Made by a program: the position numbers and the translations under genes. From the NCBI GenBank assembly GCA_900544755.1, contig UQWQ01000024.1, positions 1-24,561 of the forward strand: a DNA stretch of 24,561 nt, written 5' to 3'. The notes below the pieces were generated by a model, which did not search any database, was not told the DNA's origin, and was given only the letters and a program-made list of their open reading frames with translations. Positions 1 to 10,299 of the stretch are shown one piece after another. Origin of the DNA: an uncultured Collinsella sp. GTDB taxonomy: Bacteria; Actinomycetota; Coriobacteriia; Coriobacteriales; Coriobacteriaceae. Within the stretch, counting starts at the first letter, position 1; every line of letters starts with the position of its first letter.

Positions 1-1
1 G

Positions 2-550
2 CCCGAAAACGCCACGCGCTACGAGGTCACGTGGTCCAATGGCGAGACATCGTTTTACTACGCCTACGATGATCCGCTGCCGCTCTATGTGCAGGATCTG
101 ACCAAAACAGACTATGACCGCTATTCCTGCGAGCTGGCGGAGGAATCCTCGCCGCTGGCATCTCAGGTCCGCGGTGCGCAGAGGATGCGCACGGGCGATG
201 AGGACGACGCGCCGGAGCTGAACTACGAGGTCACCGACGTGAAATTTGCGCCGCTGTTCGACGCCTGTCTGGACGGCGAGCTGAAATACTTCCAGAACTA
301 CACGGTGACCTTTTACCGCACGCATCGCCCCTTCCGGAACTGGGAATACCGCGAGGTGGACACCGCACCGTGGGGCGCGGACCGCGCGTGGCAGGCCTTC
401 GATACCGAAAGCGACGGCTGGGGCGTCTCGTGGGTCTTAACGCGCGGCAAGCGCATCGTGCGCATAGGTGGCAGCGCATTGACCGGCACACTGAGTCAGG
501 CGCAGATGGATACGATCAGCGAAAAGCTGCTAGATGCAGACATAAAATAA
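2..550 (+). CDS. Unrecognised protein, 5'-truncated by window edge
   Basis: The reading frame is open from base 2 and ends at TAA 548-550, so this is the C-terminal part (about 182 residues) of a gene that starts outside the window. An internal ATG at 89 gives a 153-residue ORF, but the same frame continues upstream with similar composition, so 89 is probably not the true start. The protein is acidic and rich in Trp and Tyr, with no transmembrane segment in the visible part. I recognise no catalytic motif or family. It converges on nifJ and shares a terminator with it. No function is proposed. Confidence 0.6.
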   Translation, partial: PENATRYEVTWSNGETSFYYAYDDPLPLYVQDLTKTDYDRYSCELAEESSPLASQVRGAQRMRTGDEDDAPELNYEVTDVKFAPLFDACLDGELKYFQNYTVTFYRTHRPFRNWEYREVDTAPWGADRAWQAFDTESDGWGVSWVLTRGKRIVRIGGSALTGTLSQAQMDTISEKLLDADIK

Positions 551-554
551 CGCA

Positions 555-586
555 AAAAAGGAGCACCCGAAAGGGTGCTCCTTTTT
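555..586. terminator. Bidirectional intrinsic terminator
   Basis: A perfect 9-bp stem, GGAGCACCC (560-568) with GGGTGCTCC (573-581), closes on a GAAA tetraloop. It is flanked by A5 on the left and T5 on the right, so both strands carry a hairpin followed by a U tract. It lies between the stop codons of two convergent genes (550 and 606) and should end transcription from both. Confidence 0.93.
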
Positions 587-605
587 CATACCGTAGGAAC
601 AGCAA

Positions 606-4139
<3,534 letters not shown>

Positions 4140-4590
4140 ATACCCCTCTCCTCTCATATAGGTATACAGGCCCCGGCGATCGCCGGGATGTTGGCGTGAT
4201 GGGATTTACGCTGTTGCTTCCAATCATCTGGCAGGCAGGCTCAGCAGCAGGTACATGGCGTGGAGAGAAGACATGCCGAGGCGAGGGGCAGTTGATGCGC
4301 CCCACAGACCCGACCGCCCGTCTTGCACATGACCGAGCGCCGCAAAGGCCGCATGCCGGATGCTCCCGGGCACGCCCCGGCGATGGGAAGCGCCCGCAAC
4401 GGAAATCCGCATGCGGGTTTATTGTACCCCGCCTTCAAGTGTAATTTCGGCAAATATAGGCGGGCGGTAAAGGTTTACCTTGGGTGACTGCCAAGGGCCA
4501 AAATGGTCCCTCCATCCCCGGGCGACTGGCTCTGGCGCGCCAAGGAGTGTCCCAAAGTGCCGGCAGGAAAGGAACGTCCCTATCTGCCGG
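4140..4590. other. Gene-free region between FHA gene and nifJ
   Basis: There is no convincing coding region here: the short ORFs lack a ribosome binding site and family features. The stretch holds the palindrome at 4172-4187, a CCGGG/CCCGG hairpin at 4366-4380, a CCCGCA/TGCGGG inverted repeat at 4393-4417, a CCTTGG/CCAAGG hairpin at 4478-4496 and a REP-like element at 4542-4591. On the minus strand a TACAAT hexamer (4426 to 4421) is a plausible -10 for nifJ, but I see no convincing -35 at normal spacing. If it is used, nifJ has a leader of roughly 270 nt rich in GC hairpins. I found no tRNA, 4.5S RNA or RNase P signature. Confidence 0.5.
4172..4187. promoter_or_regulatory. 16-bp perfect palindrome upstream of nifJ
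   Basis: CCCGGCGATCGCCGGG is perfectly self-complementary and lies 33-48 bp upstream of the nifJ ATG. On the minus strand it is followed by TGTATACCTATATG, which holds -10-like hexamers, and then by the SD. It could be an operator for a dimeric repressor or an RNA hairpin in the leader. It does not match the Rex consensus. Function is inferred from position only. Confidence 0.4.
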
Positions 4591-4591
4591 C
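4542..4591. repeat. REP-like palindromic element
   Basis: Two near-identical 12-mers, AAGGAGTGTCCC (4542-4553) and AAGGAACGTCCC (4569-4580), lie 27 bp apart. The second is enclosed by a perfect 8-bp inverted repeat, GCCGGCAG (4559-4566) and CTGCCGGC (4584-4591). The right arm touches the TAG stop codon of the FHA gene, so on the minus strand the hairpin forms immediately after translation ends and could also stabilise or terminate the mRNA. The arrangement resembles dispersed extragenic palindromes, but copy number cannot be seen from this window. Confidence 0.45.
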
Positions 4592-5529
4592 TAGAGGGCA
4601 CCGAAGAGGACGGCGTAGGTAGTGGATTCGCCGAGCTTGAGCTCGTCGCCGGGATTGAGTTGGGCGGAACGACCGGGCTCGACCTGAATGCAAACGCGCG
4701 TGGCCCCGTTTACCACCACGGTTCCGTTGGTGGACGACAAGTCCTCGACGTGCCAGATATTTTGAGCATCGCACCAGATATGGGCATGGCGGGCCGAGAC
4801 ATCGTCGCCGACGTCGGTAATATCGCCCTCACCAGTGGCCAGCGCGCCAATCTCAACACCCTGCTCACTCGGCTGAATCCAGCGCGGGGCGCTCACGACA
4901 AAACTGTTTTGCACGCGCAGCAAGCCCAAAGGGTGCGCCGGGGCGGGTTCGCGTTCGCCCGCAGTCAGCGACATGCCAAGCGAACGCGGCGTGGATGTGC
5001 CTCCGCCGCAGGTCGCGTTCGCGTAGTCGATGGCATAGTTCACCGAGGACCGCACATCCGCCGAACAACCGACGGCGACAAACAGCACCAGCACGACCTC
5101 GGCGCGCTCGGCGGGCATGAGTTCCGCCGCCTGGGACAGGCGATCGAGCGCGTTGCGATAGAGATTCGTGTCCTGGTGGCACTCTTCGAGCGCGCGTACC
5201 ATCGGTTCACCTGCAGGACCGCACACCATATTGATTACAGCCGTGGAGTCCATGGGATTGCGCTGGCGCAGGGCCAGTTGCGACATAATACGCGCAGCCG
5301 AGGTACCGTATTCGGCAAAGTAGCGCTGCTGAAGCGTGCCGACCGGCGCGCGAACGATAAAGCGGGAAACCCAAGAGCGATCGGCGGCTCGGCTCTGCGG
5401 GCTGCGGCCGTCGGCGAGCGGACGGGACGAAAGCACCAAGCCGCACAGCTCGATATGGCTCAGATGCGCTGCGCGCTTAAAGATGTCAAACATGGCCCCG
5501 CATGGGGTGAGCTCAACTTGAGATGCCAT
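4591..5529 (-). CDS. FHA domain protein with unknown N-terminal domain
   Basis: This 312-residue cytoplasmic protein is probably a phosphothreonine reader working with the kinase encoded directly upstream. Residues about 226-311 form a forkhead-associated domain, with SARH at 245-248 and STNGT at 266-270, both typical pThr-loop elements. The Arg normally following the first conserved Gly (GR in most FHA domains) appears as Ala (IGALATGEGD), so classical phosphopeptide binding may be altered. Residues 1-220 are unrecognised and have no transmembrane segment. The ATG at 5529 is preceded by AAGGAGG, which lies inside the last codons of the kinase gene; only 3 nt separate the kinase stop from this start, so the two are co-transcribed. 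It is the last gene of a three-gene operon. Confidence 0.85.
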   Translation of the reverse strand: MASQVELTPCGAMFDIFKRAAHLSHIELCGLVLSSRPLADGRSPQSRAADRSWVSRFIVRAPVGTLQQRYFAEYGTSAARIMSQLALRQRNPMDSTAVINMVCGPAGEPMVRALEECHQDTNLYRNALDRLSQAAELMPAERAEVVLVLFVAVGCSADVRSSVNYAIDYANATCGGGTSTPRSLGMSLTAGEREPAPAHPLGLLRVQNSFVVSAPRWIQPSEQGVEIGALATGEGDITDVGDDVSARHAHIWCDAQNIWHVEDLSSTNGTVVVNGATRVCIQVEPGRSAQLNPGDELKLGESTTYAVLFGAL

Positions 5530-5532
5530 GAC

Positions 5533-7377
5533 CTAGGCCTCCTTGGTCGTAGAAATAGAATCGGACGATACTTCGACAGGTCCGCCAAAAGTACGGACAG
5601 CTGCGGCTCCACCGGCAAGCGGAGTCGCCATCTGGGCTTTTGTGCGTCGCGGTGCCGAAACGGGAAGTTCAAAGGCAAAGCCCATCGCAAGCAAAAACCA
5701 CGTAAGCGTATAGGTTGCAACCAGAGCGGCAACAAGGCCGCCCATCACGGCGCGTTGGGAAAATACGCTACATGCAGCCACAACCAGCACCGGAACCTCG
5801 CAGGCAGAAAGCGCAAGCACACCCTGCAGGAAGCCCGAGCGCCGATCGCGCGCAAGTGCCCCCGCGGCAACGCCGGCTATGCCTGGCAGCGCCAACGCCA
5901 GTGCGGCAATAATACCCGGTAGCGACCCAGACCACACGAGCGATCCCAAAGTCGCCGTCACGCGAGCGCCCGACGCCAGCAGCGCGGCCGAAACCACGAC
6001 CACAGCCCAAACCACGCCACAGACGACCGTCGCGCCGACCATCAGCGCGCGACGAACCGCGCGGCCAGACGCATCCATGGGGCACGGCGTGAGCGGCTCG
6101 CCGCGGAGCGAACGACCGACATTTTGCGCATAGTGGTCACAAAACGCCGAGAGCGCCGCCTCGACCGCCGCCGGCTCGGGACGATCTTTTTGATGGCTGG
6201 ACAGACAGGCCATCACCACGTCGAACAGCTGGGCATCGACAAACGCCAGCGCATCGCGTAGCTCCTCGGAATCCGGCTCAAGCCCCAGCTGCTGGGCCTG
6301 CTCGGCCGCAGCGAGCGCCACATCGGGCTCACGACGAAGCAGCTGAGTCAAATCGCAACCGGGCGCATGGGCACCAATGGGATAGTCGGGCAGCGTGTCC
6401 ATCTTGAGACGGTAGGGGCTGGCGATGTCGCGCGTCTTTTTGCGCGAACCCGAGGTGCCCGAAGTGCTCGGCGCGGCTTCGTATGGCGCGGCGCCGGCAA
6501 TGAGCTCGTAAACCGTGCTTGCTGCGGCATAGACGTCGATCGCCGGCGACATACGCAAAGCGCGCAGGTCGGGAATATCGTCGGTGAGCATCTCGGGCGG
6601 GGCATAGGCAACCGTCGCGCGACGCAGCGTGGCATAGCGCTCCGTAAACGACGCCTTGCCGCCGGTACCGGCCACGGCCGACGCAGGCTCAAGCGCCAGC
6701 GACGAGCCAAAGTCGATCAGGCACAGGTCAAAGGTGCCCTCGGCAAGCTGCCGGTCAAGCGGTAGACGCGCCGTACGCACCATAATATTAGCGGGCGAGA
6801 TATCGCGATGGACAAAGCCCTCGCCCACCAGGCTCATACGGCAGAGCAGATCGAACAGGTCGCGACCCAGACGCGCCGCCACAAGCGGCGATAGGCGGCC
6901 GGCATCGTCCACGGCAAAGCGCGAGCGCAAGCGGGCGAGCGTCTCGCCCTCGACCCATTCCATGACAATTGCAGGCACACCGTCGACCTCGCCCCAGCCA
7001 TAGAGGCGGGGAAAGCCCTTAAGGCCCGAAAGGGCGCGATGGCATTCGTATTCCTCGCGAAACGCCGCTTTGAACTTGGCGACCAGCGCCTCATGGGCGG
7101 CGGCATCGTCAAACTCATCGCACGTTGGCAAGATGAGCTGCTTGAGTGCCACGGCCTCGCCTTGGGCGTTGACGGCACGCGTCACGCGGCCGATACCGCC
7201 ACGGCGCATGGTGGCATCGTCGGCAAACAGTATCGTAAAACGACGCAGATAGTCAGGCAGTTCGTCCTGACCGAGCGCAATGGCCGGCTCAAACCCGTCG
7301 ACACGCGCCAGGCGCAGGCCGACCATGGGATCGCGACCGAGCGATTGTGGTGTGGTGGATGCAAGATCGGTCATCAT
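5533..7377 (-). CDS. Ser/Thr protein kinase with C-terminal membrane segments
   Basis: This 614-residue Hanks-type kinase would phosphorylate Ser/Thr on partner proteins, plausibly including the adjacent FHA protein. The kinase domain spans about residues 45-420: a Gly-rich loop RRGGIGRV (58-65), the ATP Lys in VALKQ (K79), the catalytic loop HRDISPANI (190-198), DFG (222-224) and APPE (259-262). All canonical catalytic residues are present. A hydrophobic C-terminal region carries about four membrane segments (roughly 443-470, 476-507, 516-538 and 545-570) and a short cytoplasmic tail, with no PASTA repeats. The start overlaps the stop of the upstream gene as ATGA, indicating translational coupling; a second ATG follows at once, so the start may be 3 nt later. 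Confidence 0.92.
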   Translation of the reverse strand: MMTDLASTTPQSLGRDPMVGLRLARVDGFEPAIALGQDELPDYLRRFTILFADDATMRRGGIGRVTRAVNAQGEAVALKQLILPTCDEFDDAAAHEALVAKFKAAFREEYECHRALSGLKGFPRLYGWGEVDGVPAIVMEWVEGETLARLRSRFAVDDAGRLSPLVAARLGRDLFDLLCRMSLVGEGFVHRDISPANIMVRTARLPLDRQLAEGTFDLCLIDFGSSLALEPASAVAGTGGKASFTERYATLRRATVAYAPPEMLTDDIPDLRALRMSPAIDVYAAASTVYELIAGAAPYEAAPSTSGTSGSRKKTRDIASPYRLKMDTLPDYPIGAHAPGCDLTQLLRREPDVALAAAEQAQQLGLEPDSEELRDALAFVDAQLFDVVMACLSSHQKDRPEPAAVEAALSAFCDHYAQNVGRSLRGEPLTPCPMDASGRAVRRALMVGATVVCGVVWAVVVVSAALLASGARVTATLGSLVWSGSLPGIIAALALALPGIAGVAAGALARDRRSGFLQGVLALSACEVPVLVVAACSVFSQRAVMGGLVAALVATYTLTWFLLAMGFAFELPVSAPRRTKAQMATPLAGGAAAVRTFGGPVEVSSDSISTTKEA

Positions 7378-8279
7378 AGGGCAAGCGCCGCCACGTTATT
7401 GTTGAAGTTACCGAGCGCGACGTCATCATCGCCGTAATGGCCGACCCATTGACATAGGTTGGTGTAACAGCCCCACAGATTGGCATACTGCTGATACCAC
7501 TTTGACCGGGGCGAGAATGTCTGACGACCGAACTCGGCTCGAATGACAAACATCTCCCCGACCAGGCTGTCGCACGGCCTGGGATCTCCCGTAGAGTTAT
7601 AGGTCGAGACCACGTCATTGGCACGAGAAACATAGCCGTCGAGCATGTTGTACTTGGTCACAAGCCAGCTGTGAATGCTCTCTTCCTCAGCAGCGGAAAG
7701 GCCACCGGAGTTTGCATCGTTGTCAGTGTTGCCGCCCGTCGAGCCGCCGTTTCCAGACCCTCCGGCAGAGGAACCCGACCCAGAGCCACCGCCCGAACTC
7801 GACGAATCCGAGCCGGAGCCAGAAGTATCCGAGCTACCGGGCTTTCCGGACTGCTGGGCGTCCTGCTCCTTCTGCTGCTCGACCTTATTCACCGTTGCCG
7901 CCACGCTATTGTTGGACAACCGATCGATGATCTTGGTGTTGGTGAGCACGATGGTTTTGCCATTGGCAAGCGTGACTTCGTTGTCCGGGGCCTCGGCGCC
8001 GTCCGCGTCGCCGGTGCCAAACACAATATGCGCGACCACACTTGCCCAAGCATATCCAGTCGTGGTCCCCAGGTCACTTTTGACCTCATGCCCCACGCGC
8101 GGTTCGCGTGCGGCATGTGCCTGCATCATGGACGGCACGGTCATGCCATAGGCAGAAACGCCAGCTATGACCAGCACCAGCGAGCAAGACAGCAGTGCGT
8201 ACGCCCGCGGCGCCAAGCCCAGTCGGCGTCGCATGCGCACCGCGGCGCCGCGCTTTGTCTGAGTGCCACCGGGCCGCAT
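7374..8279 (-). CDS. Membrane-anchored exported protein with Ser/Gly-rich linker
   Basis: I do not recognise this 301-residue protein. It has a basic N-terminus, one transmembrane segment at about 26-48, and then an apparently extracytoplasmic portion. That portion contains a small domain (about 60-140), a very Ser/Gly-rich linker (about 149-193) and a C-terminal domain with three cysteines (236, 271, 276) and many aromatic residues. The layout suits a surface-exposed sensor or ligand domain on a flexible stalk. It is the first gene of an operon with a kinase and an FHA protein and overlaps the kinase by 4 nt, so it may be the sensor input or an exported substrate (inference). The start at 8279 has a strong SD (GGAGGAGA); the longer ORF to 8372 would begin with TTG and read through a terminator-like hairpin. 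Confidence 0.75.
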   Translation of the reverse strand: MRPGGTQTKRGAAVRMRRRLGLAPRAYALLSCSLVLVIAGVSAYGMTVPSMMQAHAAREPRVGHEVKSDLGTTTGYAWASVVAHIVFGTGDADGAEAPDNEVTLANGKTIVLTNTKIIDRLSNNSVAATVNKVEQQKEQDAQQSGKPGSSDTSGSGSDSSSSGGGSGSGSSAGGSGNGGSTGGNTDNDANSGGLSAAEEESIHSWLVTKYNMLDGYVSRANDVVSTYNSTGDPRPCDSLVGEMFVIRAEFGRQTFSPRSKWYQQYANLWGCYTNLCQWVGHYGDDDVALGNFNNNVAALAL

Positions 8280-8293
8280 GCGTTCTCCTCCAA

Positions 8294-8319
8294 CAAAAAC
8301 ACGCCGCTCGGGAGCGGCG
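8294..8319 (-). terminator. Terminator-like hairpin in the leader of the kinase operon
   Basis: On the minus strand, CGCCGCTC (8319-8312) pairs perfectly with GAGCGGCG (8309-8302) around a 2-nt centre, followed by TG and five T residues (8299-8295). This is a good intrinsic terminator shape. The T tract ends immediately before the GGAGGAGA ribosome binding site of the gene starting at 8279. It may end transcription coming from recR, or act as an attenuator in the operon's own leader if a promoter lies upstream. Confidence 0.6.
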
Positions 8320-8341
8320 CATTCATTCGAATCCATATTTG

Positions 8342-8372
8342 AGTGTATCAGCGAACCCAAAAGGTTGCGCAA
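8342..8372 (-). promoter_or_regulatory. Candidate promoter for the kinase/FHA operon
   Basis: On the minus strand TTGCGC (8372-8367) is followed after 17 nt by GATACA (8349-8344), with the overlapping alternative TACACT (8347-8342). The -10 match is weak. If real, transcription would start near 8336 and the leader would include the terminator-like hairpin at 8294-8319. Proposed from spacing only. Confidence 0.3.
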
Positions 8373-8433
8373 CGAATGGGCAAATTAAGGATGCGAGTGG
8401 AAGCATCCATGCGATAAGCGGATACAAAGCATC

Positions 8434-8487
8434 TTTGTTGCACAACAAACTTACAGTCGCACGGGGAAATTATGGCTACCCCGTGCG
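8434..8487. promoter_or_regulatory. Two inverted repeats between recR and the kinase operon
   Basis: TTTGTTG (8434-8440) and CAACAAA (8443-8449) form a perfect 7-bp inverted repeat around CA, a size typical of repressor operators. Next to it CGCACGGGG (8458-8466) pairs with CCCCGTGCG (8479-8487) as a 9-bp hairpin with a 12-nt loop. The hairpin lies about 38 nt after the recR stop and may end recR transcription, although the following sequence lacks a proper U tract. The remaining bases between 8280 and 8524 show no gene. Confidence 0.35.
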
Positions 8488-8524
8488 TCGCGATGAAGAC
8501 ATACGGCAGGAGCAGGCTCGCCAC

Positions 8525-9121
8525 CTAAATCGTGCGACGGGCCTCGATGGCGCGCCCAAGCGTAAGCTCGTCGGCATACTCCAGGTCGCCGCCCACGGGA
8601 AGGCCGCTCGCCAGACGCGATACCTCAACGCCCAGCGGCTTGATAGTGCGGGCCAGGTAGCTCGCCGTGGTCTCGCCCTCGATATTGGGGTTGGTGGCGA
8701 TGATGACCTCGTGGATGTCCTCGTGGCCCAAGCGTGCCAGCAGCTCACGAATGTGCAACTGCTCGGGACCAATCTTGTCCATGGGACTGATCACGCCGCC
8801 CAATACGTGGTAGAGACCGTGGTAGCTGCCCGTGCGCTCAATCGCCTGGACATCGCGCGGCTCGCCCACCACGCAAATGCGAGTGGTATCGCGCATCGAA
8901 TCCTGGCAGATGGAGCACTCGTCGGCCGTGGCGTAGTTAAAGCAGCGGCTGCAAAAGTGAACCTCCTGCTTAACCTCCAGGATAGCCTCGGCCAGGCGGC
9001 GCGCCTCCTCGGCATCGGCCTCGAGCAGGTAATAGGCGATGCGCTGGGCCGACTTGGGACCAATGCCCGGCAGACGGCCCAGCTCATCGAGCAATTTTTG
9101 CAGACTATGGTTGGCACTCAT
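8525..9121 (-). CDS. recR: Recombination mediator protein RecR
   Basis: RecR acts with RecO (and RecF) to load RecA onto SSB-coated single-stranded DNA at gaps during recombinational repair. The 198-residue product has the normal family length. Visible parts are the N-terminal helix-hairpin-helix region (LGRLPGIGPKSAQR, about 14-27), a four-cysteine zinc motif (C57, C60, C69, C72), a Toprim domain (about 79-175) and the conserved C-terminal GGDLEYADELTLGRAIEAR. ATG 9121 gives the canonical MSANHSLQKLLDELGRLPG start; the longer frame upstream runs through ybaB and is rejected. It follows ybaB by 13 nt with no clear SD, so translation may depend on coupling. Confidence 0.96.
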   Translation of the reverse strand: MSANHSLQKLLDELGRLPGIGPKSAQRIAYYLLEADAEEARRLAEAILEVKQEVHFCSRCFNYATADECSICQDSMRDTTRICVVGEPRDVQAIERTGSYHGLYHVLGGVISPMDKIGPEQLHIRELLARLGHEDIHEVIIATNPNIEGETTASYLARTIKPLGVEVSRLASGLPVGGDLEYADELTLGRAIEARRTI

Positions 9122-9134
9122 ATATATGCGTGTC

Positions 9135-9455
9135 TTAGAACGGCATGCCCGGGATGTTGAGGCCGCCGGTGATGGCGCCCATCTGCTTGTTGGCGAGCTC
9201 GTTGACACCGCGGACGGCCTCGTTGACGGCAGCCATGATCATGTCCTGCAGCATATCGACGTCCTCGGGATCGAGGGCATCGGGGTCGATGGTGAGGTTG
9301 ACGAGCTCCATCTCGCCGTTAACGGTCACCTTGACCATGCCGCCGCCGGCAGAGGCGTCGACGGTCTGGGACTTAAGGTTTTCCTGCGCGGCGGCAAGCT
9401 GCTCCTGCATCTTGCGAGCCTGCTTCATCATTTGCTGCATGTTCATACCGGCCAT
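9135..9455 (-). CDS. ybaB: YbaB/EbfC family nucleoid-associated protein
   Basis: This small DNA-binding protein (106 residues) is thought to form dimers that bind and shape the nucleoid. The N-terminus is Met/Gln-rich and helical (MNMQQMMKQARKMQEQL), followed by the conserved VKVTVNGEMELVNLTIDPDAL segment and a C-terminal helix, as usual for the family. The start has a good SD (AAAGGAG) and it lies 13 nt before recR. In many bacteria dnaX-ybaB-recR are adjacent; here dnaX is separated by about 0.85 kb and an opposite-strand gene, so ybaB-recR needs its own promoter in 9456-9600. Confidence 0.95.
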   Translation of the reverse strand: MAGMNMQQMMKQARKMQEQLAAAQENLKSQTVDASAGGGMVKVTVNGEMELVNLTIDPDALDPEDVDMLQDMIMAAVNEAVRGVNELANKQMGAITGGLNIPGMPF

Positions 9456-9616
9456 GATGGCTCCTTTACGTGCGGCCGCGCGACAAGCTGCAAGGGCAGC
9501 CGGAGCGCGACGGGACTTTCAAACTCAAAAATCGTACCACGGCGCGGGGCAAGCAAGCGGGGCGGACACGCTACCTCAGTCGATATACATGTCCTTGAGC
9601 GTGACGCACGCCCAAG

Positions 9617-9652
9617 ATTATGCAAGGTCGAATTATGCAAGGTTGCATAATT
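9617..9652. promoter_or_regulatory. 20-bp-arm palindrome with a direct-repeat half site
   Basis: AATTATGCAA (9631-9640) and TTGCATAATT (9643-9652) form a perfect inverted repeat around GG. An extra half-site copy, ATTATGCAAGGTCG, begins at about 9617, giving three copies of the TATGCAA motif in one short AT-rich patch. It lies between the divergent ybaB and the GTG-start gene at 9805, and upstream of a TATAAT hexamer. It is a good candidate binding site for a dimeric regulator. Confidence 0.45.
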
Positions 9653-9763
9653 ATCTCAAGCTACATCTAGCAGAGCTGGAACCAGGCAGTTTATGCGTAG
9701 GGCTACAAGGCTACATGGCAAAATGCCGAGCCGCTGCTCGAGGCGGCACGCATGGCGGCTGGG

Positions 9764-9769
9764 TATAAT
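9764..9769 (+). promoter_or_regulatory. Consensus -10 element for the gene at 9805
   Basis: A perfect TATAAT lies 36-41 bp upstream of the GTG start and about 24 bp before the GGAGG ribosome binding site. No good -35 is seen at 17 bp, so an activator or another contact may be needed. Between 9456 and 9763 I see no coding sequence. Confidence 0.5.
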
Positions 9770-9804
9770 TTGATTGTCATAGATGACGATTTGGAGGTGC
9801 CCTC

Positions 9805-10278
9805 GTGAATGTCCCAGCCGTACTCCAAAACATCCGCTCAAAACACCCCGTTGCATATGTGGTTCTCTATCTCTTTGTCGTCTGGGTATTACTGGTTATC
9901 ATCACCCATGCCATAGCTTTTGGAGCAGAACTGCTGATAGCCAGCTCGGACCAGCCCGTCGTCAAATGGGAGACGACCGATGAATGCACCGACGGAACCC
10001 GAACCATTTACTACAACAGCCCGTCCCTCTACCAAGAGTTCAAGGTCAAGATAAAGGACTCCAAGATTGTCGATGCCGAACTGGGCTCTTTATTTACAAT
10101 CGGAGCAACCGTCAACGCCGAGCAAGTCGAGTACACGGACAGCCATGCGACGTATCGTATCGACCTCAGCATCCTAGGCCGACCGTCACGCGCCTGTCTG
10201 CTCGAATGCGATATACGCGGCACCACGTTGCACATGTCCGAAATACAGATGCGCCCGGGCAAGGGGTTCTCTTCTTGA
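9805..10278 (+). CDS. Small membrane-anchored protein of unknown function
   Basis: This 157-residue protein starts at GTG 9805, with GGAGG (9793-9797) seven nt upstream. One hydrophobic segment at about 17-44 is followed by a polar domain of roughly 110 residues, probably outside the membrane, with cysteines near its start and end. I recognise no family. It lies on the strand opposite to dnaX, ybaB and recR and interrupts that commonly contiguous set; its composition looks more AT-rich than dnaX. It converges on dnaX with a 21-nt gap and no obvious terminator, so the two transcripts may overlap at their ends. A recent insertion is possible but there are no mobility genes or target repeats to prove it. 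Confidence 0.7.
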   Translation: MNVPAVLQNIRSKHPVAYVVLYLFVVWVLLVIITHAIAFGAELLIASSDQPVVKWETTDECTDGTRTIYYNSPSLYQEFKVKIKDSKIVDAELGSLFTIGATVNAEQVEYTDSHATYRIDLSILGRPSRACLLECDIRGTTLHMSEIQMRPGKGFSS

Positions 10279-10299
10279 GCAGTATACCCGCCTGCGCAG

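Noticed and set aside
4172..4187. Rex-type redox operator upstream of nifJ
   Set aside because: The palindrome is CCCGGCGATCGCCGGG and lacks the TTGTGAA/TTCACAA half sites of Rex.
4480..5922. A 480-codon plus-strand ORF over the FHA and kinase genes
   Set aside because: Both minus-strand genes have clear domains and coupled starts; this frame has Arg/His-rich shadow composition and no recognisable motif.
7686..7835. Ser/Gly-codon tract as a tandem DNA repeat
   Set aside because: The bases do not repeat in a fixed unit; it is a low-complexity protein linker with varied codons.
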